Assembly (NCBI GenBank): GCA_028583605.1
Contig: CM053329.1
Span: 39,948,661 to 40,012,660, forward strand
Reading direction: 5' to 3'
Length of the DNA stretch: 64,000 nt
From: Dastarcus helophoroides
Lineage: Eukaryota; Arthropoda; Insecta; Coleoptera; Bothrideridae
Both the position numbers and the translations under genes were made by a program. Positions within the stretch are counted from its first letter, which is position 1, and the number at the start of each line of letters is the position of its first letter. The notes below the pieces were generated by a model that ran no database searches, was not told where the DNA came from, and was given only the letters and a program-made list of their open reading frames with translations. Below are positions 22,740 to 35,400 of the stretch, one piece after another.

Positions 22740-24283
22740 CTTTGGGTTCAATGGGGGTGCGATTGCTACGAGAGAATTGTTTAATATCAACGGGGGAATA
22801 TTTAAAGGGCCGATAAATAAAACCAAACTCGTGTTTTGTTGTTAAGTCAGTTGTCACTTGTCAATGTCAATTTGGGGCGCCCTCGCGTCGCGCTCGGCAC
22901 AACTACAAACAGGAAGACCAACGTTAACACAAAAAATTGTATGGATATACAGGCTGTTGCCCGAGACATTCAATCAACGAATTCATAGAAGCTGCTACCG
23001 GAGAGAATTTGTTGTGATATTTTTCGAACATTATAACTAGCTGATGTTAGTCTACTCCGCTCGCCAAGGCCACTACTTTCTTTATCGCGTTAAACGAATC
23101 GATTTTTTTAAATTTCGATATTTTTCCGAAATTTCGATTTTTTGAAAATTTCGCTTTTTAGATTTATTTTTTATTTCGATTCTATTTTCAAAATTTCAAA
23201 CTTTTCAGAATTTGGACTTTATTTTCAGACTTTGACTATTAGAAATTTCGATTTTAGTATTTTGTTCAATATTTATTATTAATTTTAAATTTTCGAAATT
23301 TCTCGAATAAATCGACTTTAAAAATGTTTACTGTTTTTCAAAATATTAACCTCTATTCGAAAATCTTACCCTTTTCTTGGAAATTTTAACTGCCTATGAA
23401 AATTTCGCCATTTTTCAACATTTCCACTTTTTAAAAAAAAATTTGACTTAAATAATTCTTTACTTTTAAAATTTTAACTTTTTCTAAAAATGTTGTCTAT
23501 TTTTCAATATTTTGTCTTTTGAAAATTTGAAATTATTAAAAAATGTTGTCTTACTTTTAAATTTTTGTTTGTTTCCAGAAATTCAACATTTTCCAATATT
23601 TTAACTTTTTAAAGAGTTTGAAACATATTTCAACATACTGACATTTTTCAAATGATCAACATTCGGCATTTTTTTTAAATTTTGGATTTTCTAATTGTTT
23701 ATTTTGAAATTATTGTATTTTTCAAATATTGGACTTTATTCAAACATTTGACTTCTAAAAATTTATAATTTTCTAATTTTTTTAAACGCAGAGTATCTTT
23801 TATGGTTTTTCGAAAATTGCGACTATTTTTTTAAATTTTACATGAATTAGAGGAATACTTAAGTACCTATTTTCTCAATGGCGAACTATTTGAAGATTGA
23901 TGCAAAAAAATCCACACAATGATTACAAAAGAGAGAAATTTTGGAAAAAAGCGACCCAATTTTATTAAAAAAAAAATAAAAATGATACAAATTGAACAAA
24001 TTAAAGTGCCAAGCCTCCTTATTGCGCATCCTTCCCCCTATAACCCACGGGAATAAGAATCATACAACGTGAAAGTCAAGAATATATTTTACTTCGATAT
24101 ATTTCGTTAATATAAAAACGAAATAAAATTAAATCAATTAAAAGATAAAATAAAAAAAATCATAACAAAAAACTACAAAATAAATCGTAAAAATAATGAA
24201 AAGAATAAAGTAAAATAAAACAATAAAAAAGAAATAATAAAAAATAGATTATACAAAATAATGCGATGAAAAATGACACTATT
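22740..24283. other. Intergenic region between ING3 start and the cyclophilin-like gene 3' end
   Basis: The first 300 bp upstream of ING3 are moderately GC-rich and probably hold its promoter. From 23,095 to 23,830 it is the AT-rich AAATTTCGA/TTTTTGAAAATT vocabulary seen elsewhere. The last 300 bp contain several AATAAAA-like stretches on either strand near the end of the cyclophilin-like gene. No coding exon is seen. Confidence 0.5.
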
Positions 24284-24913
24284 TCAGTCATTTTTCCTTT
24301 CAGTTGCTTTCTGCTCGAACGGTTTTCCCTCTGGTAATTGCCCGCAATCTGAAATGATGATTTCGACCAAAGGTTTCCCGATATATCGCCCATATGACTC
24401 CAGTTTGTCGAGTACTTTGATCCCTGCAATTATTTTACCAAACACCACATTCTTATGGTCGATTGAATGGTACGCTCTAAAGGTAATGATGAACTGGGCA
24501 CTGTTTTTACCACATCCTAGCCTCACCATGGACAGCACACCTATAAATTAACAGATTATGCTAATCCCACATTTAGAGGAGGAGGAGGAGAAGAAGAAGA
24601 AAAAGAAGAAGAAGAAGAAAAAGACGAAAAAGAGGAAGAAGAAGAAGAAGGAGGAGGCAGAAGAGGAAGAAAAGGAAAAAGAGGAAGAAGAAGAAGCCGA
24701 AAAAGAAGAGGAAGAAGAAGAAAAAGAAGAGGAAGAAGTGGAAGCGGAAAAAGAGAAAGAAGAGGAAGAAGAAGAAAAAGAAGAGGAAGAAGAGGAAGAG
24801 GAAAAAGAGAAAGAAGAGGAAGAAGAAGAGGAAGAAGAGGAACAAGAGGAAGAAGAGGAAGAAGAGGAACAAGAGGAAGAAGAGGAAGAAGGGGAAGAAG
24901 AAAAAGAGAAAGA

Positions 24914-24946
<33 letters not shown>

Positions 24947-25141
24947 GGAGGAACAAGAGGAAGAAGAGGAAGAGGAAAAAGAGAAAGAAGAGGAAGAAGA
25001 AGAGGATGAAGAGGAAGAAGAGGAAGAAGAGGAACAAGAGGAAGAAGAGGAAGAAGAGGAAGAAGAGGAAGAAGAGGAAGAAGATGAAGAATAGGAACAA
25101 GAGGAAGAAGAGGAAGAAGAGGAAGAGGAAAAAGAGAAAGA

Positions 25142-25174
<33 letters not shown>

Positions 25175-28100
25175 GGAGGAACAAGAGGAAGAAGAGGAAG
25201 AAGAGGAAGAAGAGAAAGAAGAGGAAGAAGAAGAAAAAGAAGAAGAAAAAGAAAAGGAAGAAAAAGAAGAGGAGGAAGAAAATAAGAAGAAGAAGAAGAA
25301 AGAGGAGGAGGAGAAAATAGAAGAAGAAGAGGAAGGGGAAGAAGAGGAAAAAGAGGAAGAAGAGGAAGAAGAGGAGGAAGAAGAAGAAGAAGACGAAGAA
25401 AAAGAAGAGGAAGAAGGAGGAGGAGAGGAAAAACAGGAAGAGGAAGAACAGGAAGAAGAAGAGGAAGAAAAACAGGAAGAAGAAGAGGAAGAAGAAAAAG
25501 AAGAACAAGAAAAGGAAGAAGAAGAGGAAGATAACGAAGAAAAACAGAAAGAAGAAGAAGAGGGAGAAGAGGAAGAAGGGAAGAAGAGGAAGAAGAAAAG
25601 AAAGAAGGGGAAGAAGAATGAGAAGAAGCAAAAAGAAAAGGAAGAAGAAGGAGATGATGATGATGATGATGAAGATGGACGTGAAGGTGAAAGTGTAGGT
25701 GAATGTGAAGGGGAAGGTCAAGGTGAATGTGAAGGGGAGGGTCAAGGTGAAGATGAAGGTGAAGGTGAAGATGAAGATGAAGATGAAGATGAAGATGAAG
25801 GTGAAGATCAAGATGAAGATGAAGACGAAGATGTAGATGAAGATGAAGATGAAGACGAAGACGAAGACGTAGACGAAGACGAAGACGAAGACGAAGACCA
25901 AGACTATAACGAAGACAAAGACGAAGAAGAAGACGAAGAAGAAGACGAAAAAGAAGACGAAGACGAAGACGCAGAGATGAGATGAAGAGAGAGATGAAGG
26001 GATGCGATGAAGATGAAAATAAAGATGAAGATGAAGATGAAGATGAAGATGGAGATGGAGATGGAGATGGAGATAAAGATGATGAGGAAGAGGAAGATGA
26101 AGAGTTGAGATGAGAAATGTAGATGAAGATGAAGGTGAAGATGAAGATGAAATTGAAAATGAAACTGAAAATAAATATGAAGATGAAGATGAAGATGAAG
26201 ATGAAAATGAAGATAAAGACGAAGACGAAGACGTAGACGAAGACGAAGACCAAGACCAAGACGAAGACAAAGACGAAGAAGAAGACGAAGAAGAAGACGA
26301 AGAAGAAGGCGAAGACGAACACGCAGAGATGAGATGAAGAGAGAGATGAAGAGATGAGATGAAGATGAAAATGAAGATGAAGATGAAGATGAAGATGAAG
26401 ATGAAGATGAAGATGAAGATGATAATGAAGATGAAGATGAAGATGAAGATGAAGATGAAGATGAAGATGAAGATGAAGATGAAGATGAAGATGAAGATGA
26501 AGATGAGGATGAAGATGAAGATGAAGATGAAGATGAAGATGAAGATGAAGATGAAGATGGAGATGGAGATGAAGATGAAGATGAAGATGAAGATGAAGAT
26601 GAAGATGAAGATGAAGATGAAGATGAAGATGAAGATGAAGATGAAGATGAAGATGAAGATGAAGATGAAGATGAAGATGAAGATGAAGATGAAGATGAAG
26701 ATGAAGATGAAGATGAAGATGAAGATGAAGATGAAGATGAAGATGAAGATGAAGATGAAGATGAAGATGAAGATGAAGATGAAGATGAAGATGAAGATGA
26801 AGATGAAGATGAAGATGAAGATGAAGATGAAGATGAAGATGAAGATGAAGATGAAGATGAAGATGAAGATGAAGATGAAGATGAAGATGAGATGAAGATG
26901 AAGATGGAAGATGAAGATGAAGATGAAGATGAAGATGAAGATGAAGATGAAGATGAAGATGAAGATGAAGATGAAGATGAAGATGAAGATGAAGATGAGA
27001 TGAAAGAGATGAAGATGAAGATGAAGATGAAGATGAAGATGAAGATGAAGATGAAGATGAAGATGAAGATGAAGAATGAAAAGAATGAAGATGAAGATGA
27101 AGATGAAGAGAAGATGAAGATGAAGATGAAGATGAAGATGAAGATGAAGATGAAGATGAAGATGAAGATGAAGATGAAGATGAAGATGAAGATGAAGATG
27201 AAGATGAAGATGAAGATGAAGATGAAGATGAAGATGAAGATGAAGATGAAGATGAAGATGAAGATGAAGAGGAAGATGAAGATGAAGATGAAGATGAAGA
27301 TGAAGATGAAAGATGAAGATGAAGATGAAGATGAAGATGAAGATGAAGATGGATGGATGAAGATGGAGATGGAGATAAAGATGAAGAGGAAGAGGAAGAT
27401 GAAGATGAAGATGAAGAACAATGAGAAGAAGAAAAAATAGGAAACACATAAGAAGAAGAAAAATAATAAGCAAAACAGAAAGAAGAAACAGAAAAAGAAG
27501 AAATCCTCAGTATTAAAGAAATTTGTCTAAATTCATTTAGCTTAACCAGTTCAAAACTTTTTCATAACAATGAGCAATTTTGGCCTTAAATGTTGATAAT
27601 CCCAAGCCTCAAATTTAAGGCAGTTTTATTCAAGTTTCTTTAAAGAAATTTCCAATAAAAATGTTTAAATAGAGGCAAATTGGCGAGGATTTTAGGTTCA
27701 AAATATGTTCAACGTAATCATGTCTCCAATTTTTTTTAAAAGTTTTTCTCAATAAAGTTTTCTATAACACACATTTGGTAAAGAATTCTATTACATTTTT
27801 CTCAACTAATTTCCCAGTAATAAACAAGGTGATCAAGATTTTACTGTCAAATATTATTCAATCTTATTTAGTCAACAGTCTGGTCAACATTTTATGTCTA
27901 AAACTTGTTTAACATCGGTATTTATGAAATGATAGCTGACTAAAACGTTTGATGAGTTCCCTGCATCTGAATGGATCTCTACCTCAACCATACGCACGAT
28001 GTAACTAAAGTCGCAAAGGTCACTAATAGTGAGGTAAAATTACAACGGGTATGTACCTCGTCTGGCGTGTGTCAGCTTGTGATTTTCCTCGTCGAACCTT

Positions 28101-31100
28101 TCCCCATACAGGGAGCATCCCCCTCGGCCGGTATTTCTCGTGTTATCACCCGCCTCCAAGTGCGAATTTCTTATGATTCGATACACGAGACAACCCTTAT
28201 AATTGTAATCGTGAGCACCGCAGCAAAGTGCTAGGAAATTCTGCACTGTACGCGGCACGTAATCCTGGTAAAGTTCGATGATGATCCGACCTAAATCCTC
28301 ACCATCGACGACTTTAAAATTCATAAATACTCTATAAAACAACCCCGTAAGATCGAAATCGGCGAGTCAAAACGACTTACTTAGGTCTTGGACCGGTTAC
28401 TGTACCCAATTTACTAATCGAGGGTATCATATACTGAATGTAATTAGGTTTCTCCGTGAACATAATCAAAGGGTACTTGGCCGTAAATATTAACAAATCC
28501 AGATCATCCTTCCACAACTTCTGGTACTTCTTCACCGAATAAATTGATTTCTGACTGGCGATTCTATTGTAATAGTAGAGATTCCACTTTTCAATATCCA
28601 ACATTTTCAGTTCGTGCGCCCTCCATTTGGGATATCGAACGTGCCCCATGGGATTCCAACATTCTACGTCGCCCTAAAGAGAATTCGTTAGATGTGAACA
28701 AAGAAGTTTGCCCAACGTTACGCCTTTTCTTTGGATCATTGTGATTTTCTTGATCAGCTCCCTGTTGCGGTAATGTATCTCTCTCAATCGTTCGCCGTCG
28801 TGCCAGAGTCTGCATTTCATGATGTAGTGTCTTGGGTCCTTTTTGGGAGGCATGGTGTCTGTCCATGGTACCGCCGTCCAGACCTAGAGTAGAGTCTATA
28901 TTAGCTAACCAAATTATCGTTTTCGTGGTGGAGATCTTAGAATGGTTTTTGACCATCATTGGCATCTGAATTTTAGCACGGATCTATTTTGAGTGAATGC
29001 ACAAAATGGGCGTTTTGCTTCAGGTGAAGATATTGTTTAGCTGTTCGATCCTCTGGCATACCCAAGCGATGATGTACAACGAAGGAAAATTGTGAATAAT
29101 ATGAAGATAAAATTATAATACAAAAGGTAAATAAATATTAACCTAACTTTCGTTTTCCATTACAATTTCGAACATCAAAAGATTATTAAGATGGATCGAT
29201 TTAATCCGAATACGTTATGACATACTGCATGAGATGACGATGGCGATATGCTGTCTAGTTTCAGATGAAGTTTATTCGTTTCTAGTGTCTCTAGCCTACT
29301 AAATCGATAAGGCGCACTTACTGAAATTTTGACCACCAAATGGTTATTAAGATTGTACGAGCTTGAAACAGTGTTCCATATGAAGGCAAAATTATAGCGG
29401 AAAAAGAAGATATTACTCATGAACTTTCCTTTTGCACTAAAATTTTGACCACCAAATGATTTCTACGATGCAGTTTAGAAACCAGGTTAGAAACATGTTC
29501 CAAACGAAGACAACCTTTTTGTGGAAAAAGAACATGTTACTGATGACTTTTCGTTCTGTATTAAAATTTTGACCACCAAATGATTATTAAGGTAGATTGA
29601 TTGATATTGATTGTACGAGCTTGGTACAATGTTCCATATGAAGGCAAAATTATAGTGGAAAAAGAAAATATTATTGATGAACTTTCCTTTTGCGCTAAAA
29701 TTTTGACCACCAAATGATTTTTAAGATGCAGTTTAGAAAGCAGATTAGAAAGCAGGTTAGAAACATGTTCCAAACGAAGACAACATTTTAGTGGAAAAAG
29801 AAATGTGTTACTGATGACTTTTCGTTTTGCATTAAAATTTTGACCACCAAATGATTAATAAGGTAGATTGATTGAGATTGATTCTACGAGCTTGGTACAA
29901 TGTTCCATATGAAGGCAAAATTATAGTGGAAAAAGAAAATAATACTGATGAACTTTTCTTTTGCACTGAAATTTTGACCACCAAATGATTTTCAAGATGC
30001 AGTTTAGAAAGCAGGTTAGAAAGCAGGTTAGAAACATGTTCCAAACGAAGACAACATTTTGGTGGAAAAATAAAATATTACTGATGACTTTTAGTTTTTC
30101 ATTAAAATTTTGACCACCAAATGATTAGTAAGGTATATTGATTGAGATTGATTATACGAGCTTGGTACAATGTTCCATATGAAGGCAAAATTATAGTGGA
30201 AAAAGAAAATATTGCTGATGAACTTTTCTTTTGCACTAAAATTTTGACCACCAAATGATTTTTAAGATGCTGTTTAGGAAGCAGGTTAGAAACATGTTCC
30301 AAACGAAGACAACATTTTAGTGGAAAAAGAACATGCTACTGATGACTTTTCGTTTTTCATTAAAATTTTGACCACCAAATGATTATTAAGGTAGATTGAT
30401 TGAGACTAATTGTAGGAGCTTGGTACAATGTTTCATATGAAGGCAAAATTATAGTAGAAAAAGAAAATATTACTGATGAAGTTTTCTTTAGCTTTAAAAT
30501 TTTGACCACCAAATGATTTTTAAGATGCAGTTTAGAAAGCAGATTAGAAAGCAGGTTAGAAACATGTTCCAAACGAAGACAACATTTTAGTGGAAAAAGA
30601 ACATGTTACTGATGACTTTTCGTTTTTCATTAAAATTTTGACCACCAAATGATTATCAAGGTAGATTGATTGAGACCAATTGTAGGAGCTTGGTACAATG
30701 TTCCATATGAAGGCAAAATTATAGTAGAAAAAGAAAATATTACTGATGAAGTTTCCTTTTGCTTTAAAATTTTGACCACCAAATGATTTTTAAGATGCAG
30801 TTTAGAAAGCAGATTAGAAAGCAGGTTAGAAACATGTTCCAAACGAAGACAACATTTTAGTGGAAAAAGAACATGTTACTGATGGCTTTTTGTTTTTCAT
30901 TAAAATTTTGACCACCAAATGATTATTAAGGTAGATTGATTGAGATTGATTGTAAGAGCTTGGTACAATGTTCCATATGAAGGCAAAATTATAGTGGAAA
31001 AAGAAAATATTATTGATGAACTTTCCTTTTGCATTAAAATTTTGATCACCAAATGATTTTTAAGATGCAGTTTAGAAAGCAGATTAGAAAGCAGGTTGGA

Positions 31101-32213
31101 AACATGTTCCAAACGAAGACAACATTTTAGTGGAAAAAGAATGTGTTACTGATGACTTTTCGTTTTTTATTAAAATTTTGCCACCAAATGATTATAAAGG
31201 TAGATTGATTGAGATTGATTGTAGGAGCTTGGTATAATGTTCCATATGAAGGCAAAATTATAGTGGAAAAAGAAAATATTACTGATGAACTTTTCTTTTG
31301 CACCAAAATTTTGACCACCAAATGATTTTTAAGATGCAGTTTAGAAAGCAGGTCAGAAACATGTTTCAAACGAAGACAACATTTTAGTGAAAAAAGAACA
31401 TGTTACTGATGACTTTTCGTTTTGCATTAAAATTTTGACCACCAAATGGTTATTTAGGTAGATTGATTGAGATTGATTGTACGAGCTTGGTGCAATGTTC
31501 CATATGAAGGTAAAATTAAAGTGGAAAAAGAAAATATAACTGATGAATTTTCCTTCTGGACTGAAATTTTGACCACCAAATGATTTTTAAGATGCAGTTT
31601 AGAAAGCAGGTTAGAAACATGTTGCAAACGAAGACAACATTTTCGTGGAAAAAGAACATGTTATTCATGACTTTCCGTTTTTCATTAAAATTTTGACCAC
31701 CAAATGATCATTAAGATAGATTGACTTCCATAAGATCAAATGATTACTAAGATTCTACACGCTTAGCACAATGTTCTAAGTGAAGGCAAAATATAGTGGA
31801 AAAAGAAAATATTACTCATGATTTCTTTCTCATTGAAATTTTGACCACCAAAAGCATCGGTTTTGATCGAGTGCAAAAAATTACCACAAAGAAATGCTTA
31901 AATAAAATCGAGAATGAACAATGTTTGATTCCAAATCTTTTCTAGAAGTTGGGCTGGTGAAATAACCTGCAAGAACGTTTTCATGGCACTGAAAGTATCA
32001 AAGAAGTTCAGTAACTAATGATAGGGTTTGCGTGACCTTTTAAATAGTTAAACTCGTTAGTGGACAAGAACTTACGTTTAAGCGATGAGTGTTGTAGTTC
32101 TTCAAATCTTCAGCCCATTTTATCTTCTTCACTTCGCCAGGTAAAAATCTGGACTTTTTCCTCGGTCTAAATGTCGTCTTCTTATTCTTCGGCGTATGAT
32201 GAACATATTGCAT
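24284..32213 (-). CDS. Divergent cyclophilin-domain protein with N-terminal extension, 5 exons
   Basis: Exons in gene order are 32,076-32,213, 28,722-28,883, 28,381-28,673, 28,057-28,331 and 24,284-24,540. They total 1,125 nt, 374 residues, with matching phases. Residues 1 to about 198 are a basic, aromatic-rich extension I do not recognise (starts MQYVHHTPKNKK). The rest is a cyclophilin fold: FMNFKVVDGEDLGRIIIELY, VPRTVQNFLALC, YRIIRN, GRGGCSLYGERFDEEN, RRGVLSMV, AQFIIT, KNVVFGKIIAGIKVLDKLE and SDCGQLPEG. Against cyclophilin A, R55 and Q111 are kept, but F60, Q63, F113, W121 and H126 become S, E, I, S and N. It is therefore probably not an active prolyl isomerase. The first in-frame Met is used; an upstream in-frame stop follows. 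Intron 1 holds a satellite and intron 4 a 2.9-kb GAA tract. Confidence 0.85.
24575..27470. repeat. 2.9-kb polypurine GAA / GATGAA tract inside the cyclophilin-like gene's last intron
   Basis: Successive zones differ. About 24,575-25,650 is GAAGAGGAAGAA-type. About 25,650-26,340 mixes GATGAAGGTGAA, GACGAAGAC and GATGAA with a duplicated block (25,830-26,100 and 26,110-26,355). About 26,340-27,420 is nearly pure GATGAA hexamer, cleanest at 26,580-26,890. The intron is 24,541-28,056 on the minus strand, so its transcript would be UUC-rich. ORFs of up to 966 codons across it are Ser/His/Leu/Phe low-complexity artefacts. Confidence 0.95.
29100..31855. repeat. Satellite array 1: alternating A-B dimers, about 270 bp per dimer
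   Basis: Two related monomers of about 135 bp alternate. Type A contains GATTATTAAGGTAGATTGATTGAG and GTTCCATATGAAGGCAAAATTATAG. Type B contains TTTTTAAGATGCAGTTTAGAAAGCAG and GTTCCAAACGAAGACAACATTTTAG. Both share AAAATTTTGACCACCAAATGATT and GTGGAAAAAGAA. Starts of successive dimers fall near 29,560, 29,830, 30,100, 30,360, 30,630, 30,900 and 31,130. The array sits in intron 1 of the cyclophilin-like gene; the recurring 70-codon minus ORF is repeat-derived. Confidence 0.9.
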
Positions 32214-32429
32214 CACCTCGTCGCTGACAAACTTCCCAAAGGGAATCAGTCGAGAGCGAGAAATGTCAGAAAGCGCACAACCGAATCCTGACTGGCAGAA
32301 GTTGACTACGAATCGTCCGTGTTGTCAAAATGACAAACTACATACCAATTCAAAATCATCGGTATGTCAAATCATTAGTATAAAATATTAAACTCGTCAC
32401 AAATCCAAATTGATAAAAGGACCAACAAT
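32214..32429. promoter_or_regulatory. Compact divergent promoter region (cyclophilin-like gene / coiled-coil gene A)
   Basis: Only 216 bp separate the two start codons, which face away from each other. A TATAAAA lies at 32,379-32,385, about 45 bp before the gene A start codon, and could serve that gene. No comparable box is obvious on the other side. The shared-promoter idea is inferred from spacing. Confidence 0.45.
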
Positions 32430-35400
32430 ATGAATAAAACGGTCAAAGCAGGAGGCACCCCTAACGAAAACAATCAACTCGATATTGGCATTGATGAGGT
32501 AACGGAGCCAGGTTTTCTTAGCAGCTCTGATTTGTTCACGTTCTAGGAAATTGAGGACCTAACGGAAGTAAATTTGGAAAGTATCAAGCAGACAATTTCT
32601 CAGAGAGACATTTTAATCGGACTTTTACAAAACCAAATTAACAAAGTGGAAGAGTGCTATAGAAACAGCATTAAGGGGGTTAAGTTGATGAAGCATAAGT
32701 ACAATAATACGTTAGACGAGTTACTAGCCTTGAAGGACCTTTATAAAGAGGTGAGGATGATTTTGGAAGAGTAGAGAGTTTCACTTCCATTCTAGTTGAG
32801 ATACTTAGTAGGTTTGTTTTCTTCAGCAATGTCTTCGCAAACTAGAGAAATTAGAGCTAGTGCAGAATCTAAATTTATGCTTATTTTATTTAGCTAAGGC
32901 GAGACAACTGTTCATTGCTTTTGCAATAGTAGTTAAGATTGCTGTAAAGTATTTGGAAGCATCTGTAACATTAGGAGTAGGATGGAAGATGGAGTGATAC
33001 AACACTTTACGTATTTTGGAGTTCCAAGTTCGACTCCTGCGCGTGGCAGCATGCGCTGGCCTCCAAGGTCAACTCAACTTTAAAATACTGGAGTACAACT
33101 CGATACGTTATACTAGGGCAGTTGATGCTCTCCAGCAGTAGCTTCCATTGTGATTGTTTAGTCCTAGTAATCGCAGCTGATGCCGTTATACGTGCTCAAA
33201 AAAATAATAATTATAATAAAATTAAAGGTTCTATTCTGCCCTACACATTTTCAAAACTGCTAAACTTCGAATCTGCTAGTGTTACAAAGCCCAAAATTGA
33301 TGTCTTGTAAAAGTTTGGTGCCATTGTCATTAAAAACGTAACTTTGCACTTTTAGGTCATGGAAGAAAACAAGCGCCTTGCAGATCAGTGCAAAAGGTGC
33401 CCTTCTTCGAGCGTTCTCATCAATCACAGCGACGTCAACAAATGGACCAAAGAGTAAGTCTCGGTCGCCAGCTTAGAGCTGAGAATTTGAAGTTTAGAGC
33501 TTCAATTTCCAGATACAAGGCGATAATGGACAAATTCGACGGTATGGAACGCCATCTGGCTTATATGCGTGAATTGTTGGCCACTTCCGACGAAGATATG
33601 ATCCAACAGACTGTGGCCATAGCTGAGAAAGAGGACGTCTTTTTAAAAGAAATGAAAAACGTTGAAAATTTGATATTTAATCAGGGTAACACTTTAAAAG
33701 ATTTGATTGAGAAAGTGTCATTTACGCATGATCAGTGTAAAAAGAATCGGGAACAACTCGAGACACAGCTGGCGATCAACAGTCAATTATTTCATATGAC
33801 AAACTCGAGAACAATCCAAAAAAATAAATCGGATCAAGCTGAATTATCCGATGCTAAAATGGACATGGAAAAAGAAGAAAAGGAAGTTGATGATAAAAAC
33901 GAGATAGAACTAATCGAAATGACCAGCGCTGAGGAAGATCCCATACCGGAACAAAGTGAAAGTAAAGTCAAAAGTATGATAAAGCGATTTACCCAATCAT
34001 ACACAACCACTCAACATCCAATAACTGAGAAATCAACAACTCGTTCCCAAATTACCAAACATCCAACCAACAGTAGTAAAGAATTGCACGTTTTGAAAGC
34101 TCCAACCCCCGATTCCAAGCAGCGAGGTGACGAAAACCTCAAAGAAACCATAGAAACTGAAGTAACTGAAAAAGAAAAAGAAGAAAACAAATCCTACTAC
34201 GTCAATAAAAAAGAAGTCATCCTCGTTAGCCTCAATCCCGATTTCACCGGTAAATGCCCAGTAAACTACTCAAAACAATCAGACTCGGAAGAATTCGGAC
34301 TCGACCCAGCCATGTTCCTAAACCTCACCAAAAGCCAACAATCAGAAAACAAAGGCATCATAGCCTCAGAAGAATTCCTCCAACTAGTGATCGAAATCCA
34401 ACAAAAACAAAAAGACTACGAAGCGAAAGACAAAGAAATCAACCATCTAAAACGCAAATTGGAACACCTCAACAAAATGTGCGAAGATCGCGACAACAAA
34501 GTCACCGAAACCAACAAACACATCAGCAGCCTCACCAAAGAACTCGAACAAATCGAAAACATCGTCGAATTGTGCCGCAAACACTGCTCAAAACAAAGAG
34601 AAAAAACCAAAGTGCTCGAAAAAGAAAACCGAGTGCTCTACCGCGAACTCGAACTACTCAGAAACGGCGACAACAAAACCGATCAGGCCCAATCGGGCAG
34701 CCAACTCAGAGACAGCTACATGCAAGCCAAACGGACGATGCTCCAAAAAACCGATTCTTTCATCATGCGAAACAAGAAGAAGAACCTCGAGTTGATATTC
34801 AAAAGTCGAGTGCGGAATTTCGAAAAACAAATCCGCAACCTCCAGAAGGAACTGCACGATTTAAAAATCGATCGCAACATGCAGAAAATGGCGGTGGAGA
34901 AACTAAACACTGATTTGGAGAATATGACAGGAGCGAGGAATAAGCTACAGAGGGATCTCTGCGGTGAGAGGAAGACGGTGCAAAAATACGAAAAACTGCT
35001 GCAGGAGTCCGCCCAAAAACTCTACCATGTTCTATCGTTCATCAACCAGGAGAAGTACAACAGTAAACCAAAGAGTCCTGAAGTTAACTTTATGAAGGCA
35101 CGGATGAGCAACCAGGATAAAATGGAGGAAGCAATCGAGAGGATAAAAGAGGAAACCGGAATTCTAATTGGGGAAATCGCCGGGTTAAAAGTTAAGAACA
35201 ACAACACTTTAAAAGAGAAACTTCTTTTAATTAAAAAAATGAAAGAGATGAAGGAAACTTTAAACTCACCGGTTACACCACCTGATGTATCATGGGAAAA
35301 AGAAAAAGAAAATTACGAACAAGAAATTCAACGTTTACGAAGCGAAGCATTACTGGCCAAAAAACTAAAAGAAGAAATCGACATCTGCTTACAAGAAAAC

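Noticed and set aside
24556..27473. ORFs of 963 and 966 codons on the minus strand
   Set aside because: They are translations of the GAA/GATGAA tract (runs of Ser, His-Leu, Phe-Ile) and lie inside the intron of the cyclophilin-like gene; all frames are similarly open.
29561..31369. Repeated 66-80-codon minus ORFs beginning MEHVSNLL
   Set aside because: They recur once per satellite dimer and are explained by the repeat; no sign of independent selection on the peptide.
34254..34913. 219-codon ORF in another frame of gene A exon 4
   Set aside because: Gln/Arg/Lys-rich shadow of the coiled-coil frame caused by codon composition.
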